Assembly (NCBI GenBank): GCA_913055155.1
Contig: CAJXJR010000006.1
Span: 124,001-188,000 of the forward strand
Direction of reading: 5' to 3'
DNA length: 64,000 nucleotides
Source of the DNA: an uncultured Erythrobacter sp.
GTDB taxonomy: Bacteria; Pseudomonadota; Alphaproteobacteria; Sphingomonadales; Sphingomonadaceae
Program-made: the position numbers and the translations under genes
Notes under the pieces: model-generated
Database searches by the model: none
What the model was told of the DNA's origin: nothing
What the model saw: the letters and a program-made list of their open reading frames with translations, nothing else
Shown: positions 43,820 to 53,189 of the stretch, one piece after another
Position numbering within the stretch: position 1 is the stretch's first letter
How the letters are laid out: each line of letters starts with the position of its first letter

Positions 43820-46705
43820 ATGAAAAGGTCTTTCGCGCTTCGCACGCTCGCTCCACTCGCCGCCGCCTTTGCGCTGCTGGGCTGTTCCACCACCCCCACC
43901 GCACCGGCACAGACGACCGCCGCACCCGCAGTCGAAGCCGAACCGCAGATCGCCTCGCTCGACGATATTATCGCCGCAGTCGATATTCCGTACGAGACTT
44001 TCACGCTCGACAACGGCCTCACCACCATTGTCCACACCGACCGCAAGTCGCCGCTGGTGGGGGTGACGGTGTACTACCGCGTCGGCTCCAAGTCCGAACC
44101 ACGCGGGCGCACGGGCTTTGCCCACCTGTTCGAACACATCATGTTCACCGGCAGCGAGAACGTGCCCAATTTCGACATTCCGCTGGAGGCCGCCGGTTCC
44201 ACCGGCACCAACGGCTCCACCAGCTACGACCGCACCAACTACGTGGAAACGGTGCCCACCGGCGCACTGGACCTGGCGCTGATGATGGAAGCCGATCGCC
44301 AGGGCTACCTGCTGGGCGCGGTGACGCAGGAGCGACTCGATAACCAGCGCAGCGTGGTGCAGAACGAAAAGCGGCAGGGCGACAACCAGCCCTATGGCCT
44401 GGTGGAATACCAGCTTTCCGAAGGGCTGCTGCCCGTGGGCCACCCCTATCGCCACTCGGTGATCGGCTCGATGGCGGACCTGTCTGCTGCTTCGCTGGAA
44501 GACGTGCGCCAGTGGTTCATCGACAATTACGGCCCCAATAACGTGGTGCTCTCCCTCACCGGCGATATCGACGCCGAAACCGCCCGCCCGATGGTGGAAC
44601 GCTGGTTCGGTGCCATCTCGCGCGGGCCCGAAGTGCAGCAGTTCGAAGGCGGCCCCGTTACGCTGGCAGAGCCGCGCTATGACACCATGACCGACCAGGT
44701 GCCGCAGGTGCTGCTGATCCGCGCCTGGACCGGGCCGGACATGCAACATCCCGATGCCGTGCCGCTGCAGGTGGGCATGCATATCCTCGGCGGGCTCAAC
44801 TCCTCGCGCCTGGACAATGCCATGGTGCGCGGGGCCGAACTCGCCACCAGCGTATCGGGCTATTACCAGGCTTACGAACAACTGGGCATGGCGCAGGCCA
44901 TGGTGCAGGTGCGCCCCGACGCGACGCAGGAAGAGGCGCAGGCCCTGCTGGAGGCCGAGATCGCCCGGCTGATCGCGGAAGGCCCGACGCAGGACGAACT
45001 GGACCGGGCCACCACCCAGATCGCCTCTGGCCTCGTCGGTTCGCTGGAACGGATCGGGGGCTTCGGCGGCAAGGGCGCCATCCTTGCCGAAGGGCTGCTC
45101 TATACCGGCAATGCCGATTTCTACCGCACCGAACTGGAACGCATGGACGCGCTTTCGCCCGAAGACGTGCGCGCGGCGATGGACCGCTGGCTTTCGCGCC
45201 CGGCCTACAACCTGGCCGTGGTGCCGGGGGAACGCACGCTGGACGGCGGCGATATGGGCGGCTGGGGTGACGAACACCTGAACCCGCCGCCGGAACCCGA
45301 CAGCGGCAGCGAAGTGGAAGTCACCCGCACGGGGCCCGAAATCGAGCTGCCTACGCCCGCTCCGGTCGGCGAACTGACCTTCGCGCAAGTGGAGCGCGCG
45401 ACACTGTCCAACGGGATCGAAGTCGTGCTGGCGCGCCGCGCCTCGGTGCCCAAGGTCTCGCTCGCGCTCACTTTCGATGCCGGTTCCGTGGTCGATCCGC
45501 AGGGTCAGTACGGCGTGCACGAAACGATGGTCGACCTGCTTCCCGAAGGCACCACGACCCGCAGCGCGCTGGACATTGCCGTGGCGCAGGAAACGCTGGG
45601 CGCCTCGCTCAGCATCAATGCAGGCGCGGAAAGCACCCCCGCCTACCTCACCGCGCTAAGCCCCAACCTTGTGCCTTCGCTCGACCTGCTGGCCGACGTG
45701 GTGCGTAACCCCGCCTTCGAAGCCGACGCGCTGGAGCGCGTGCGCAGCCAGCGCATGGCCGCTGTCGCGCAGGAACTGTCCTCTCCTTCGGGCCTGGCCA
45801 ACCGCGCCTTCATGCCGCTGGTCTATGGCCAGACGCACCCCTACGCCCACGCTTCAAGCTCTGGCGATACCGAGGTGATCGCCGCGATCACCCGCGAGGA
45901 CATGGTGGCAGAACACGCCGAATGGCTTCGCCCGGCCACCGCCACGATTACCGCCGTGGGCGATGTGACCATGGACGAGCTGGTCGCCGCGCTGGAAGCC
46001 ACGCTGGGTGACTGGCAGGATCCGGGCACCCCGGTGCCGGCCAAGCAGGTCGACCAGCCGCCCATGCTCGCCAACGCGCCGCGCGTGGTGGTGGTGGACC
46101 GGCCCAATTCACCATCCAGCTACCTCGTGCTCGGTCGCCCGGCTGGCCTTGTCGGCTGGCAGCCGGGGATGGAGGCGCTGGAGCTGGCCAACGAAGTGCT
46201 CGGCAACGGCTTCCTCTCGCGCCTCAACAGCGATCTGCGCGAGACGAAGGGCTGGACTTACGGCATCCGTTCCAGCCTGCCCGATGCGCAGGGGCCGCGT
46301 GTGCTGCGGATCGCCACCCAGGTACAGGCAGACCGCACGGCGGATTCGATCGAGGTGATCCTCGGCCATCTCGAAGCTTTCCCCGCCACCCGCCCGGTCG
46401 ACGATGTCGAACTGCAGCGCGTGACCGACGGCAACGTGCGCAACCTGCCCAACCGCTTCGAAACCAACGGCCAGGTGCTGGGCGCCCTGCTGTCGAACGA
46501 GCGCGCCGGGCGCGACCTGCGCTACCACGTCCAACTGCCGCAGCTTTACGGCGCGGTGGATGCAGATGCCATCAATGGCGCCGCTGCCGAATACCTGCAG
46601 CCGGGCAACATCACCATCGTGGTGGTGGGCGACCGCGAAACGGTAGAGCCGCAACTGGCGGACTTGCCGATCATGGTCGAATATGTCGACGCCGAAAGCC
46701 TGTAA
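43820..46705 (+). CDS. M16-family zinc metallopeptidase (insulinase-like) lipoprotein
   Basis: A 961-residue protein with a lipobox (ALLGCSTT, Cys22) predicting attachment to an envelope membrane. The N-terminal half carries the inverse zinc motif HLFEH (His102, Glu105, His106) and the downstream glutamate region. The second half is the usual inactive M16 domain, including an R-x-Y-like substrate region (LRETKGWTYGIRSSL). Paired active/inactive halves in one chain are typical of this size class. It likely degrades peptides in the periplasm. A 102-residue unknown gene follows 24 bases later. Confidence 0.93.
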   Translation: MKRSFALRTLAPLAAAFALLGCSTTPTAPAQTTAAPAVEAEPQIASLDDIIAAVDIPYETFTLDNGLTTIVHTDRKSPLVGVTVYYRVGSKSEPRGRTGFAHLFEHIMFTGSENVPNFDIPLEAAGSTGTNGSTSYDRTNYVETVPTGALDLALMMEADRQGYLLGAVTQERLDNQRSVVQNEKRQGDNQPYGLVEYQLSEGLLPVGHPYRHSVIGSMADLSAASLEDVRQWFIDNYGPNNVVLSLTGDIDAETARPMVERWFGAISRGPEVQQFEGGPVTLAEPRYDTMTDQVPQVLLIRAWTGPDMQHPDAVPLQVGMHILGGLNSSRLDNAMVRGAELATSVSGYYQAYEQLGMAQAMVQVRPDATQEEAQALLEAEIARLIAEGPTQDELDRATTQIASGLVGSLERIGGFGGKGAILAEGLLYTGNADFYRTELERMDALSPEDVRAAMDRWLSRPAYNLAVVPGERTLDGGDMGGWGDEHLNPPPEPDSGSEVEVTRTGPEIELPTPAPVGELTFAQVERATLSNGIEVVLARRASVPKVSLALTFDAGSVVDPQGQYGVHETMVDLLPEGTTTRSALDIAVAQETLGASLSINAGAESTPAYLTALSPNLVPSLDLLADVVRNPAFEADALERVRSQRMAAVAQELSSPSGLANRAFMPLVYGQTHPYAHASSSGDTEVIAAITREDMVAEHAEWLRPATATITAVGDVTMDELVAALEATLGDWQDPGTPVPAKQVDQPPMLANAPRVVVVDRPNSPSSYLVLGRPAGLVGWQPGMEALELANEVLGNGFLSRLNSDLRETKGWTYGIRSSLPDAQGPRVLRIATQVQADRTADSIEVILGHLEAFPATRPVDDVELQRVTDGNVRNLPNRFETNGQVLGALLSNERAGRDLRYHVQLPQLYGAVDADAINGAAAEYLQPGNITIVVVGDRETVEPQLADLPIMVEYVDAESL

Positions 46706-46729
46706 GGCGACCCGAGAAGGAGAATTTCC

Positions 46730-47038
46730 ATGTCCGATGTAGGCGGTACCTACGATTTCGTGGCCCAGACCCCGATGGGCGAACAGACCGGCACCTTCAC
46801 CGTGGTGCCCAGCGACGGTGGCACCAGCTTCACCGGCCAGCTTTCGGGCGGCATGGGATCGATGGATGTCGACGACGGCAAGATCGACGGCAACGTGCTG
46901 ACCTGGTCGATGAAGATGTCCATGCCCATGCCGATGACGCTGGAAGGCGAAGCCACCGTGGATGGCGACGCGGTGACCGGCACGATCTCGGCAATGATGT
47001 TCGGCAAGATGCAGTTCACCGCCCAGCGCCAAGGCTGA
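46730..47038 (+). CDS. Small protein of unknown function, lipocalin-like beta composition
   Basis: A 102-residue protein without signal peptide or cysteine. It is rich in Gly, Thr and Met, with alternating strands (GTYDFVAQTPMGEQTGTFTVV, DGNVLTWSMKMSMPMPMTLEG, GTISAMMFGKMQF). The pattern resembles short beta-barrel ligand-binding or hydrolase-accessory domains often annotated as hypothetical; I cannot name the family. AAGGAG precedes the ATG. It sits 24 bases after the M16 peptidase and is probably co-transcribed with it. Confidence 0.72.
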   Translation: MSDVGGTYDFVAQTPMGEQTGTFTVVPSDGGTSFTGQLSGGMGSMDVDDGKIDGNVLTWSMKMSMPMPMTLEGEATVDGDAVTGTISAMMFGKMQFTAQRQG

Positions 47039-47048
47039 GCGGAAAGCC

Positions 47049-47513
47049 TCAGAACTTCCCGCGCAGCGCCTGGTAGGCGGCTGCCGTTACGGTATTCGCG
47101 AGGTTGAGTGAGCGGATGTGCGCAGAGCGCATCGGCAGGCTCACCTCGCATTCCCGGTACGCATCACGGATGGCCGGCGGCAGGCCCCTGGTCTCGCTGC
47201 CGAAGACGAGGATGGCGTCCTCGGGATAGTCCGGCTCGTAGAACGAACGCGGCGCGTCTTCCTCGAACAGGAACATCTGGCTGGAGCGCGGGTCCCGGTC
47301 GGCAAGGAAGGCTTGCCAGTCGGCATATTCGCTCAGCCGCACATGTTGCCAGTAATCCAGCCCCGCACGCTTCAGCTGCCGGTCGCTGAGCGTAAATCCG
47401 TAAGGCCGGATCAGCACCAGCTCCATATCCAGCGCCACGCAGGTGCGCCCCACTGCCCCGGTGTTGTGCGGGATCTCCGGGTGGACGAGGACGATGGTGG
47501 GGCGGGCCGTCAT
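47049..47513 (-). CDS. trmL: TrmL, tRNA (cytidine/uridine(34)-2'-O)-methyltransferase
   Basis: A 154-residue SPOUT methyltransferase. The three SPOUT motifs are clear: VHPEIPHNTGAVGRTC near residue 8, ILVFGSETRGLP near 102, and SLNLANTVTAAAYQAL near the end. These form the knotted SAM site. The minimal length without extra domains fits TrmL (YibK), which methylates the wobble base of tRNA-Leu. The ATG at 47513 is preferred because MTARPTIVLVHPE then opens directly into motif 1. Confidence 0.92.
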   Translation of the reverse strand: MTARPTIVLVHPEIPHNTGAVGRTCVALDMELVLIRPYGFTLSDRQLKRAGLDYWQHVRLSEYADWQAFLADRDPRSSQMFLFEEDAPRSFYEPDYPEDAILVFGSETRGLPPAIRDAYRECEVSLPMRSAHIRSLNLANTVTAAAYQALRGKF

Positions 47514-47542
47514 GCGGCCTGCACTACCCCGTTCGCCGGGCT

Positions 47543-48487
47543 TCAACCAGCCGGCGTTTCGTCTGCCGAGGCTTCGCCCTCAGCCGCCATCGCCGCTTCC
47601 GCTTCGGCTGCAGCCCGGGCTGCGGCTTCCTCCGCCTGCAAATCGATCACACGGTCGCGGTCGTAATCGATCACGCCGGGGATTGGCAGCACGCGGTTGA
47701 CGGTGCCGCCAAACCAGTTTGACAGGCTTCGCACCGGTGCGAATTCCGCAGCCACGATCCTTTCCCGCGGAATGCGCGGGTCGAACACCGCCTGGCTGGG
47801 CTCACCGATCATGATGGCCGTGCGGGTGGCGAGATCGGTCGAATCCGCATCCTCCGGCCGCATGGCGATCACATTGCCCTGTGCATCGAGCAATTCATAA
47901 CCGACTCGCACCGCAGTAACGCTGCCCGCCGCAACATCGAACCGCACCGAACCCATGCAGGCGCAATCGTTGAAGCCGATCATGCCCAGGCCATAGAACA
48001 GGTATTCACCGGCAGGTACTTCAAGCAGCCACAACGATGCCTCGTCCGACTTCGCGAAGCGATTGAGGTGACCCACGGTAACGACCTTGCGCGATTCGAG
48101 CTCGGGCCAGGAGAAGGTTTCCTCGGTCGGTTCGACCGGCGGCGACGGCCTGTCGTTGCGACGCCGGCGCGTGGCTTCCCAGAATTCCAGGTCGCGCTCG
48201 TACCGGCGCAGGTCGCGCGGGTAGTCTTCTATCGCTTCGGCCAGTTCTTCCTGCCGCTGGCGCTCCCAGTCGGCGCGCTCCGCATCGCCCGGCACCAGCA
48301 CGAAGCTGGAGACGATGGGCGCCGAGGCTTCCACCAGTAGGTAGGTCTTGGCGGGATCGAGAGACACGTCGTCGCGGTCGCGGACCAGTTCGACATTCAC
48401 GGGCTCGGAATCCTGCGCCACGGCAGGCGATGCGACAAGCGATGCTGCCAGCAAGGCGGCGGCGGTCATTCTGGCGAGATGTGTCAC
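47543..48487 (-). CDS. Exported protein of unknown function with helical Arg/Glu-rich segment
   Basis: A 314-residue protein. It begins at a GTG overlapping the previous gene's stop (GTGA) and has a signal peptide (MTAAALLAASLVASPAVAQ, cleavage near residue 25). A charged helix, DAERADWERQRQEELAEAIEDYPRDLRRYERDLEF in two parts, is probably coiled coil. The middle has LLEVPAGEYLFYGLGMIGFNDCACMG, resembling lipoprotein-like stress proteins of unknown role. The tail is Ala/Glu-rich. It is coupled to the glycine-zipper gene upstream, so the two products probably act together. Confidence 0.78.
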   Translation of the reverse strand: MTHLARMTAAALLAASLVASPAVAQDSEPVNVELVRDRDDVSLDPAKTYLLVEASAPIVSSFVLVPGDAERADWERQRQEELAEAIEDYPRDLRRYERDLEFWEATRRRRNDRPSPPVEPTEETFSWPELESRKVVTVGHLNRFAKSDEASLWLLEVPAGEYLFYGLGMIGFNDCACMGSVRFDVAAGSVTAVRVGYELLDAQGNVIAMRPEDADSTDLATRTAIMIGEPSQAVFDPRIPRERIVAAEFAPVRSLSNWFGGTVNRVLPIPGVIDYDRDRVIDLQAEEAAARAAAEAEAAMAAEGEASADETPAG

Positions 48488-49074
48488 AGGCCCAACTCCT
48501 GTGCCGTGGGTTGCGGGCCGGAAGCCACCAGGGCCTGCTGCGCCAGCATGCGCTGCCGATCCTCCTCCGGCACCGAGGAGTTGCCTTCCTCGAAGTTGAA
48601 TTCTTCCCACAGGTCCTCGTCGAGGCCGTAGCGGGCATAGCCCTTGAAGAACATGCACCGGCGCATGTTGATGCGGCGCTTGCGGCGGATTTCCGCCGAG
48701 CCATAGATGGCATCGCCGATGGCCGCACCCAGCAGGCCGCCCACGGCCCCGCCCAGCATGCCGTACTGGATCATCGCCGGCCCCATATCCACGTTCTGGT
48801 TGCCGCGAAACAGGCCGCGCGCATGGGCATCGCATTCGCGGATGTCGGCAAACGCAGTCTCGAAATCGGTCTCGGGACGGTGGAAGTAGTAGTACTTCTC
48901 GTAGTTATCGATGTTTTCCTGCGTTTCTTCGTAAGCCAGCTCGGGCATGCTCACGCTGTCGGCAGACGGCACCCATGCCATCCACTCGGCATCGGTCTGC
49001 GGTGCGTCCGCTTCCTGCGCAAGTGCAGGCACGCTGCCGCAAGCCAGCGCCGCGGCCAATAGATATCGTTTCAA
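48484..49074 (-). CDS. Exported glycine-zipper protein of unknown function, probable TTG start
   Basis: A 196-residue protein with a signal peptide (about residues 1-20, ending PALAQ), an acidic Tyr-rich region, and a glycine-zipper segment at about 106-125 (MLGGAVGGLLGAAIGDAIYG) such as mediates membrane insertion or oligomerisation. After it come basic residues and two of the few cysteines. No ATG precedes the signal peptide. The TTG at 49074 lies six bases after GGGGAG, which decides the start. The stop overlaps the next gene's GTG. Confidence 0.76.
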   Translation of the reverse strand: MKRYLLAAALACGSVPALAQEADAPQTDAEWMAWVPSADSVSMPELAYEETQENIDNYEKYYYFHRPETDFETAFADIRECDAHARGLFRGNQNVDMGPAMIQYGMLGGAVGGLLGAAIGDAIYGSAEIRRKRRINMRRCMFFKGYARYGLDEDLWEEFNFEEGNSSVPEEDRQRMLAQQALVASGPQPTAQELGL

Positions 49075-49148
49075 GAAAAGCTCCCCTCGATCCTCTCGAA
49101 ACAAGGGGTAATTGCAGCCTTTCGATCAGGCAAGCGGAAAGCGGAAAG

Positions 49149-50648
49149 TTACCCCAGCTTGTCCTTCAGGATCTGGTTCACCACCGCCGGGTTGGCCTTG
49201 CCCTGCATCGCCTTCATCGTCTGGCCGACGAAGAACCCGAACAGCTTGTCCTTGCCGCCCTTGTACTGCTCCACCTTGTCCTGGTTGTTGGCCAGGATTT
49301 CATCGATCGCAGCTTCGATCGCGCCGGTGTCGCTGACCTGCTTCAGGCCTTCGGTCTCGGCGATTTCGGCAGGCTCGCGGCCCTCTTTCAGGACGATCTC
49401 GAAGATCTCCTTCGCCTGGCCGCCGGAAATCTCCCCCTTAGCCTGCATGTCGAGGATCGCGGCCTGGCGTTCGGCGGTGGCGTTAGCGGGATCGCCCTCG
49501 TCGCCCAGCGCCTTTATCACGCCTGGCGCGACCGAAAGCGACCAGTTGGCGACCTGTGTTGCCACGTCCTTCTCCGGCTTGCCGATGCCCTTGGCCGTGG
49601 CGGCCAGCAGCGTTTCGAAGCGGGCGAAGGTTTCCACTTCGGCGGTCAGTTCGCGCGCGTTGTAGGGCGTCAGGCCCAGTTCGTTCTCGTACCGGGCGCG
49701 CTTGGCGTCGGGCAGTTCGGGCAGCGAAGCGCGGCATTCCTCAAGGAAATCCTCGTGCAGCACCACCGGCAGCAAGTCGGGATCGGGGAAATAGCGATAG
49801 TCGTGCGCGTCTTCCTTGCTGCGCATGGAGCGGGTGGTGCCCGTGTTGGGGTCGAACAGGCGGGTTTCCTGCACCACCGTGCCGCCGTCCTCGATCACGT
49901 CGATCTGGCGCTGCACCTCGTGCTCGATCGCCTGCATCACGAAGCGCACCGAGTTGACGTTCTTCGTCTCGGTCCGGGTGCCCAGCTCGGTATCGCCCAC
50001 GCGCCGCACCGACACGTTCACGTCGGCGCGCATGGAGCCTTCTTCCATGTTGCCGTCGCACGATCCGACATAGCGCAGGATCGAGCGCAGCTTGCGGATA
50101 TAGGCCCCGGCTTCGGCGGGCGAAGTCATGTCCGGGCGGCTGACGATTTCCATCAGCGCCACGCCGGTGCGGTTGAGGTCGACATAGGACATGGTCGGAT
50201 GCTGGTCGTGCATCAGCTTGCCTGCGTCCTGCTCCACGTGGATACGCTCGATGCGGATCACCTTGTCTTCCGGAATGCCGGCCTTCTCGTCGGCTTCGAT
50301 CACCAGTTGCCCCTCGCCCACCAGCGGGTGGTAGAGCTGGCTGATCTGGTAGCCCTGCGGCAAGTCGGCGTAGAAGTAGTTCTTGCGGTCGAAGCGGCTC
50401 CACGTGTTGATCTGCGCCTCGATCGCCATGCCGGTGCGCACGGCCTGGCGGATGCACTCGCGGTTGGGCACGGGCAGCATGCCGGGCATGGCCGCGTCGA
50501 CCAGCGAGACCTGGCTGTTGGGCTCTGCCCCGAAAGCGGTGGAGGCGCCGCTGAACAGCTTCGCCTTGCTGGTGACCTGCGCATGGACTTCAAGGCCGAT
50601 CACGACCTCCCATTCGCCCGTTGCGCCGTGTACTCGATAATTGCTCAT
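49149..50648 (-). CDS. gatB: GatB, Asp-tRNA(Asn)/Glu-tRNA(Gln) amidotransferase subunit B
   Basis: A 499-residue kinase/tRNA-binding subunit. The cradle domain begins [22 protein letters not shown] and carries the family runs LPQGYQISQ and [19 protein letters not shown]. The C-terminal helical and YqeY-like tail (about 350-499) binds tRNA. It activates misacylated Glu or Asp on tRNA before amide transfer by GatA. In this genome it is separated from gatA by an inserted DUF1877 gene. Confidence 0.97.
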   Translation of the reverse strand: MSNYRVHGATGEWEVVIGLEVHAQVTSKAKLFSGASTAFGAEPNSQVSLVDAAMPGMLPVPNRECIRQAVRTGMAIEAQINTWSRFDRKNYFYADLPQGYQISQLYHPLVGEGQLVIEADEKAGIPEDKVIRIERIHVEQDAGKLMHDQHPTMSYVDLNRTGVALMEIVSRPDMTSPAEAGAYIRKLRSILRYVGSCDGNMEEGSMRADVNVSVRRVGDTELGTRTETKNVNSVRFVMQAIEHEVQRQIDVIEDGGTVVQETRLFDPNTGTTRSMRSKEDAHDYRYFPDPDLLPVVLHEDFLEECRASLPELPDAKRARYENELGLTPYNARELTAEVETFARFETLLAATAKGIGKPEKDVATQVANWSLSVAPGVIKALGDEGDPANATAERQAAILDMQAKGEISGGQAKEIFEIVLKEGREPAEIAETEGLKQVSDTGAIEAAIDEILANNQDKVEQYKGGKDKLFGFFVGQTMKAMQGKANPAVVNQILKDKLG

Positions 50649-50649
50649 C

Positions 50650-51227
50650 TTAATAGCTCACTGTGAAAATCACATTCTTGCCGTTTGAAGCCGCCTTGCG
50701 GAAAAAATCGACCAGACCGGAATACCAACTCTGCCAATATTCTACGGCATTGTCTGCACTTCCTGACGCGCCGAATTTCACGAGTGCGGCGCGCAATCCC
50801 CTCTCAAGGTCATTCGGAGATATGCGCTCCAAGTCTTCAGCCACCAATGCTACCGTTGAACTCGTCATCAATCCAACGGTGCCATTTTCGTCATTTCGAA
50901 GTTGCTCTTCGCCGAGGAATGCCATTTGTGCGGGCCGACGCTCAAATTCCTGCGGCTTCTTTCCAAGAAGGCGATCAAGAAAGCCCGGTTGTTCCGCAAC
51001 CCTAAAAATCAGCGGTCCATCGGGATCAGTCAGGTTCAGAGCGGAGTGAATGTAGGCCCACGCACGATCAGTCTCGCAACAATCATCTGTTCCGAATTTC
51101 GATTGCTCAAGCTCTTCTGCGATATGGTCAAACAGCCCTGCTTTGGAGACCGTTCGCAACTGCTGCAATTCACTAACTGCTGCAATTCACTCTCGTCAAG
51201 AGCGATGTGTAGCCCTAGCATCCCCAT
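50650..51227 (-). pseudogene. DUF1877 (YfbM-like) gene broken by a 17-bp tandem duplication
   Basis: From the ATG at 51227 the frame reads MGMLGLHIALDESELQQL, then shifts and stops after 63 residues at 51036. Removing one copy of a perfect 17-bp tandem repeat (51158-51191) restores one 186-residue frame continuing RTVSKAGLFDHIAEELEQ to the stop at 50650. The restored start and AWAYIHSALN region match DUF1877/YfbM, a family of unknown function. The ATG lies two bases after the gatA stop and the gene ends one base before gatB. GC is visibly lower (27 and 33 of 60 in two lines, against 41 of 60 in nearby gatB). A TTG at 51168 could still yield a 172-residue product. Confidence 0.85.
51158..51191 (+). 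repeat. Perfect 17-bp tandem duplication causing the DUF1877 frameshift
   Basis: AACTGCTGCAATTCACT occurs twice with no gap (51158-51174 and 51175-51191). Seventeen is not a multiple of three, so the second copy changes frame. It looks like a replication-slippage event, potentially reversible. Confidence 0.97.
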
Positions 51228-51229
51228 CG

Positions 51230-52711
51230 CTACCACCACTTCTCCGGCTGCGCGGTGAACCCGGCGCGCTGTTCGATGGCGAGGCCGGCGTTCAGCACGC
51301 CTTGCTCGTCCATCGGCTTGCCCACCAGGTGCAGGCCCAGCGGCAGGCCGTCCTGGGTCAGCGTGGCGGGCACGCTCATGGCGGGCAGGCCTGCCAGCGA
51401 TGCCGGAACCGAGAACACGTCGTTCAGGTACATCGACAGCGGATCGTCGGTCTTCTCGCCCAGCGCGAAGGCTGCCGTCGGCGTGGTCGGCGTCAGGATC
51501 ACGTCCACCTGTTCGAAGACGTCCATGAAGTCCTTCTGCACCAGTGTGCGCACCTTCTGTGCCTGTGTGTAATAGGCATCGTAGAAGCCTGCCGAGAGCA
51601 CATAGGTGCCGATCAGGATGCGGCGCTTCACCTCGTCGCCGAACCCGTCGGAACGGGTGGCGGCATACATGTCCTGCAAGCCAGCGCCCTCGGGCAGGTC
51701 GCGCAGGCCGTAGCGCACGCCGTCATAACGGGCGAGGTTGGAGGACGCTTCGGCAGGGGCGATGATGTAATAGGCGGGCAGCGCATATTTGGTGTGCGGC
51801 AGCGAAATGTCGACCACCTTGGCCCCTGCATCGCGCAGCCACTGCTTGCCCTGTTCCCAGCTTGCCTCGATCTCCGGGTCCATGCCGTCCACGTGGTATT
51901 CGCGCGGGATGCCCACGGTCTTGCCTTCGAGGTTGGAATCCAGCGCGCCTGCCCAATCAGGCACCGGGGCATCGATGCTGGTCGAATCCTTGGGATCGAA
52001 ACCCGCCATCGCGCCCAGCATGATCGCGCAGTCTTCCACGCTGCGCGCCATCGGGCCAGCCTGGTCGAGCGAGCTGGCAAAGGCGACGATGCCCCAGCGG
52101 CTGCACCGGCCATAGGTCGGCTTGATCCCGGTAATGCCGGTGATCGCGGCGGGCTGGCGGATCGAACCGCCGGTGTCGGTACCGGTCGCCGCCGGGCACA
52201 GCCGCGCGGCCACGGCAGCTGACGAACCGCCCGAGGAACCGCCCGGCGTCAGCGTGGCATTGCTGCCCAGCTTCTTCCACGGGCTGGCGACATTGCCGAA
52301 ATAGCTGGTCTCGTTGGACGAGCCCATGGCGAACTGGTCCATGTTCAGCTTGCCCAGCATGCCCGCGCCGGCATCCCACAGCTTCTGGCTGACGGTGCTT
52401 TCGTAAGGCGGCTTGAACCCTTCCAGGATGTGGCTGGCAGCAGCGGTCTGCACGCCCTTGGTGGCAAACAGGTCCTTCATGCCGATCGGCACACCGGCCA
52501 TCGGGCCCAGTTCTTCCCCGGCAGCGCGCGCGGCGTCAACCTTGTCGGCAGCGGCCAGCGCGTGGTCGGGTGTGGCCACGATGAAGGCGTTGAGTTCGCT
52601 CGCGGCGGCAACGGCATCGTTATGCGCTTCGGCCACTTCGCGCGCAGTGAAGTCGCCGGCGGCCACGCCGTCGCGGATGGCCTTCAGGCCCATTTGCGTG
52701 AAATCGGTCAT
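51230..52711 (-). CDS. gatA: GatA, Asp-tRNA(Asn)/Glu-tRNA(Gln) amidotransferase subunit A
   Basis: A 493-residue amidase-signature enzyme that hydrolyses glutamine and passes ammonia to GatB. The triad is visible as Lys79 ([11 protein letters not shown]), Ser159 ([10 protein letters not shown]) and Ser183 ([10 protein letters not shown]), with the canonical 24-residue spacing between the serines. Its length is normal. The 115 bases between it and gatC contain a palindromic repeat element. Presence of GatCAB means this organism probably makes Gln-tRNA or Asn-tRNA by the indirect route. Confidence 0.97.
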   Translation of the reverse strand: MTDFTQMGLKAIRDGVAAGDFTAREVAEAHNDAVAAASELNAFIVATPDHALAAADKVDAARAAGEELGPMAGVPIGMKDLFATKGVQTAAASHILEGFKPPYESTVSQKLWDAGAGMLGKLNMDQFAMGSSNETSYFGNVASPWKKLGSNATLTPGGSSGGSSAAVAARLCPAATGTDTGGSIRQPAAITGITGIKPTYGRCSRWGIVAFASSLDQAGPMARSVEDCAIMLGAMAGFDPKDSTSIDAPVPDWAGALDSNLEGKTVGIPREYHVDGMDPEIEASWEQGKQWLRDAGAKVVDISLPHTKYALPAYYIIAPAEASSNLARYDGVRYGLRDLPEGAGLQDMYAATRSDGFGDEVKRRILIGTYVLSAGFYDAYYTQAQKVRTLVQKDFMDVFEQVDVILTPTTPTAAFALGEKTDDPLSMYLNDVFSVPASLAGLPAMSVPATLTQDGLPLGLHLVGKPMDEQGVLNAGLAIEQRAGFTAQPEKWW

Positions 52712-52721
52712 CTCGTCTTTC

Positions 52722-52806
52722 CGTGCGCTCCGGCGAAAGCAGGAGCCCAGAGCAATTCGTTGCTGGATCCCCGATCGGTCGCGGCTACGCCGCTGTCGGG
52801 GATGTT
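52722..52806. repeat. REP-like palindromic element between gatC and gatA
   Basis: Three successive hairpins: GCTCC/GGAGC around GGCGAAAGCA (52726-52745), an imperfect CCAGAGCAA/TTGCTGG with TTCG loop, and ATCCCCGA/TCGGGGAT enclosing GCGGC/GCCGC. The CGAAAGCAGGAG core resembles dispersed intergenic repeats common in alphaproteobacteria. Only one copy was noticed in this window. It may stabilise or attenuate the gat transcript. Confidence 0.6.
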
Positions 52807-52826
52807 CGAGTTCTTCGCCACGCTCA

Positions 52827-53129
52827 TCACTCGATCACCTTGGGCACGCCGAAAAAGCCGTGTTCGGCCACAGGCGCATTGGCCAGCACGTCGTCGCGGC
52901 GGCCGCCGCCGGTCAGCGGGTCGGCATCCACCACGTCGTCGCGCAGGCGCTGTTCCTGCGGGATCACCGCCGTCATCGGCTCCACCGCGCTGGTATCGAC
53001 CTCGCCCAGTTGCTCGACGAAGGCGAGGATATTGTTGAGTTCGGGCACCATGTGGTCGAGCGCAGCCTCGTCCATGCTGATGCGCGCCAGACTGGCAATC
53101 TTGGCGACTTCTTCTCGGGTTACAGACAT
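52827..53129 (-). CDS. gatC: GatC, amidotransferase subunit C
   Basis: A 100-residue belt-like subunit that holds GatA and GatB together. The N-terminal [23 protein letters not shown] and the [24 protein letters not shown] segment are diagnostic, and the C-terminal half is largely loop. The ATG at 53129 gives the conserved MSVTREEV start; codons upstream are rejected. First gene of the gatC-gatA-(DUF1877)-gatB series. Confidence 0.95.
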   Translation of the reverse strand: MSVTREEVAKIASLARISMDEAALDHMVPELNNILAFVEQLGEVDTSAVEPMTAVIPQEQRLRDDVVDADPLTGGGRRDDVLANAPVAEHGFFGVPKVIE

Positions 53130-53189
53130 GGCCCTCGCGTTAGCCGCGCGGCGGCTGCGCTTCAAGCGGGTCTGTGCAGCGAAAAGCGC

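Noticed and set aside
41035-44343. A 1100-codon plus-strand open frame spanning several genes
   Set aside because: It crosses the aminotransferase, psd and M16 genes in wrong frames and shows no coherent domain; it is a GC-bias shadow.
45361-46705. Missing zinc motif in the second M16 half as a mutation
   Set aside because: The second half of two-domain M16 peptidases is normally inactive.
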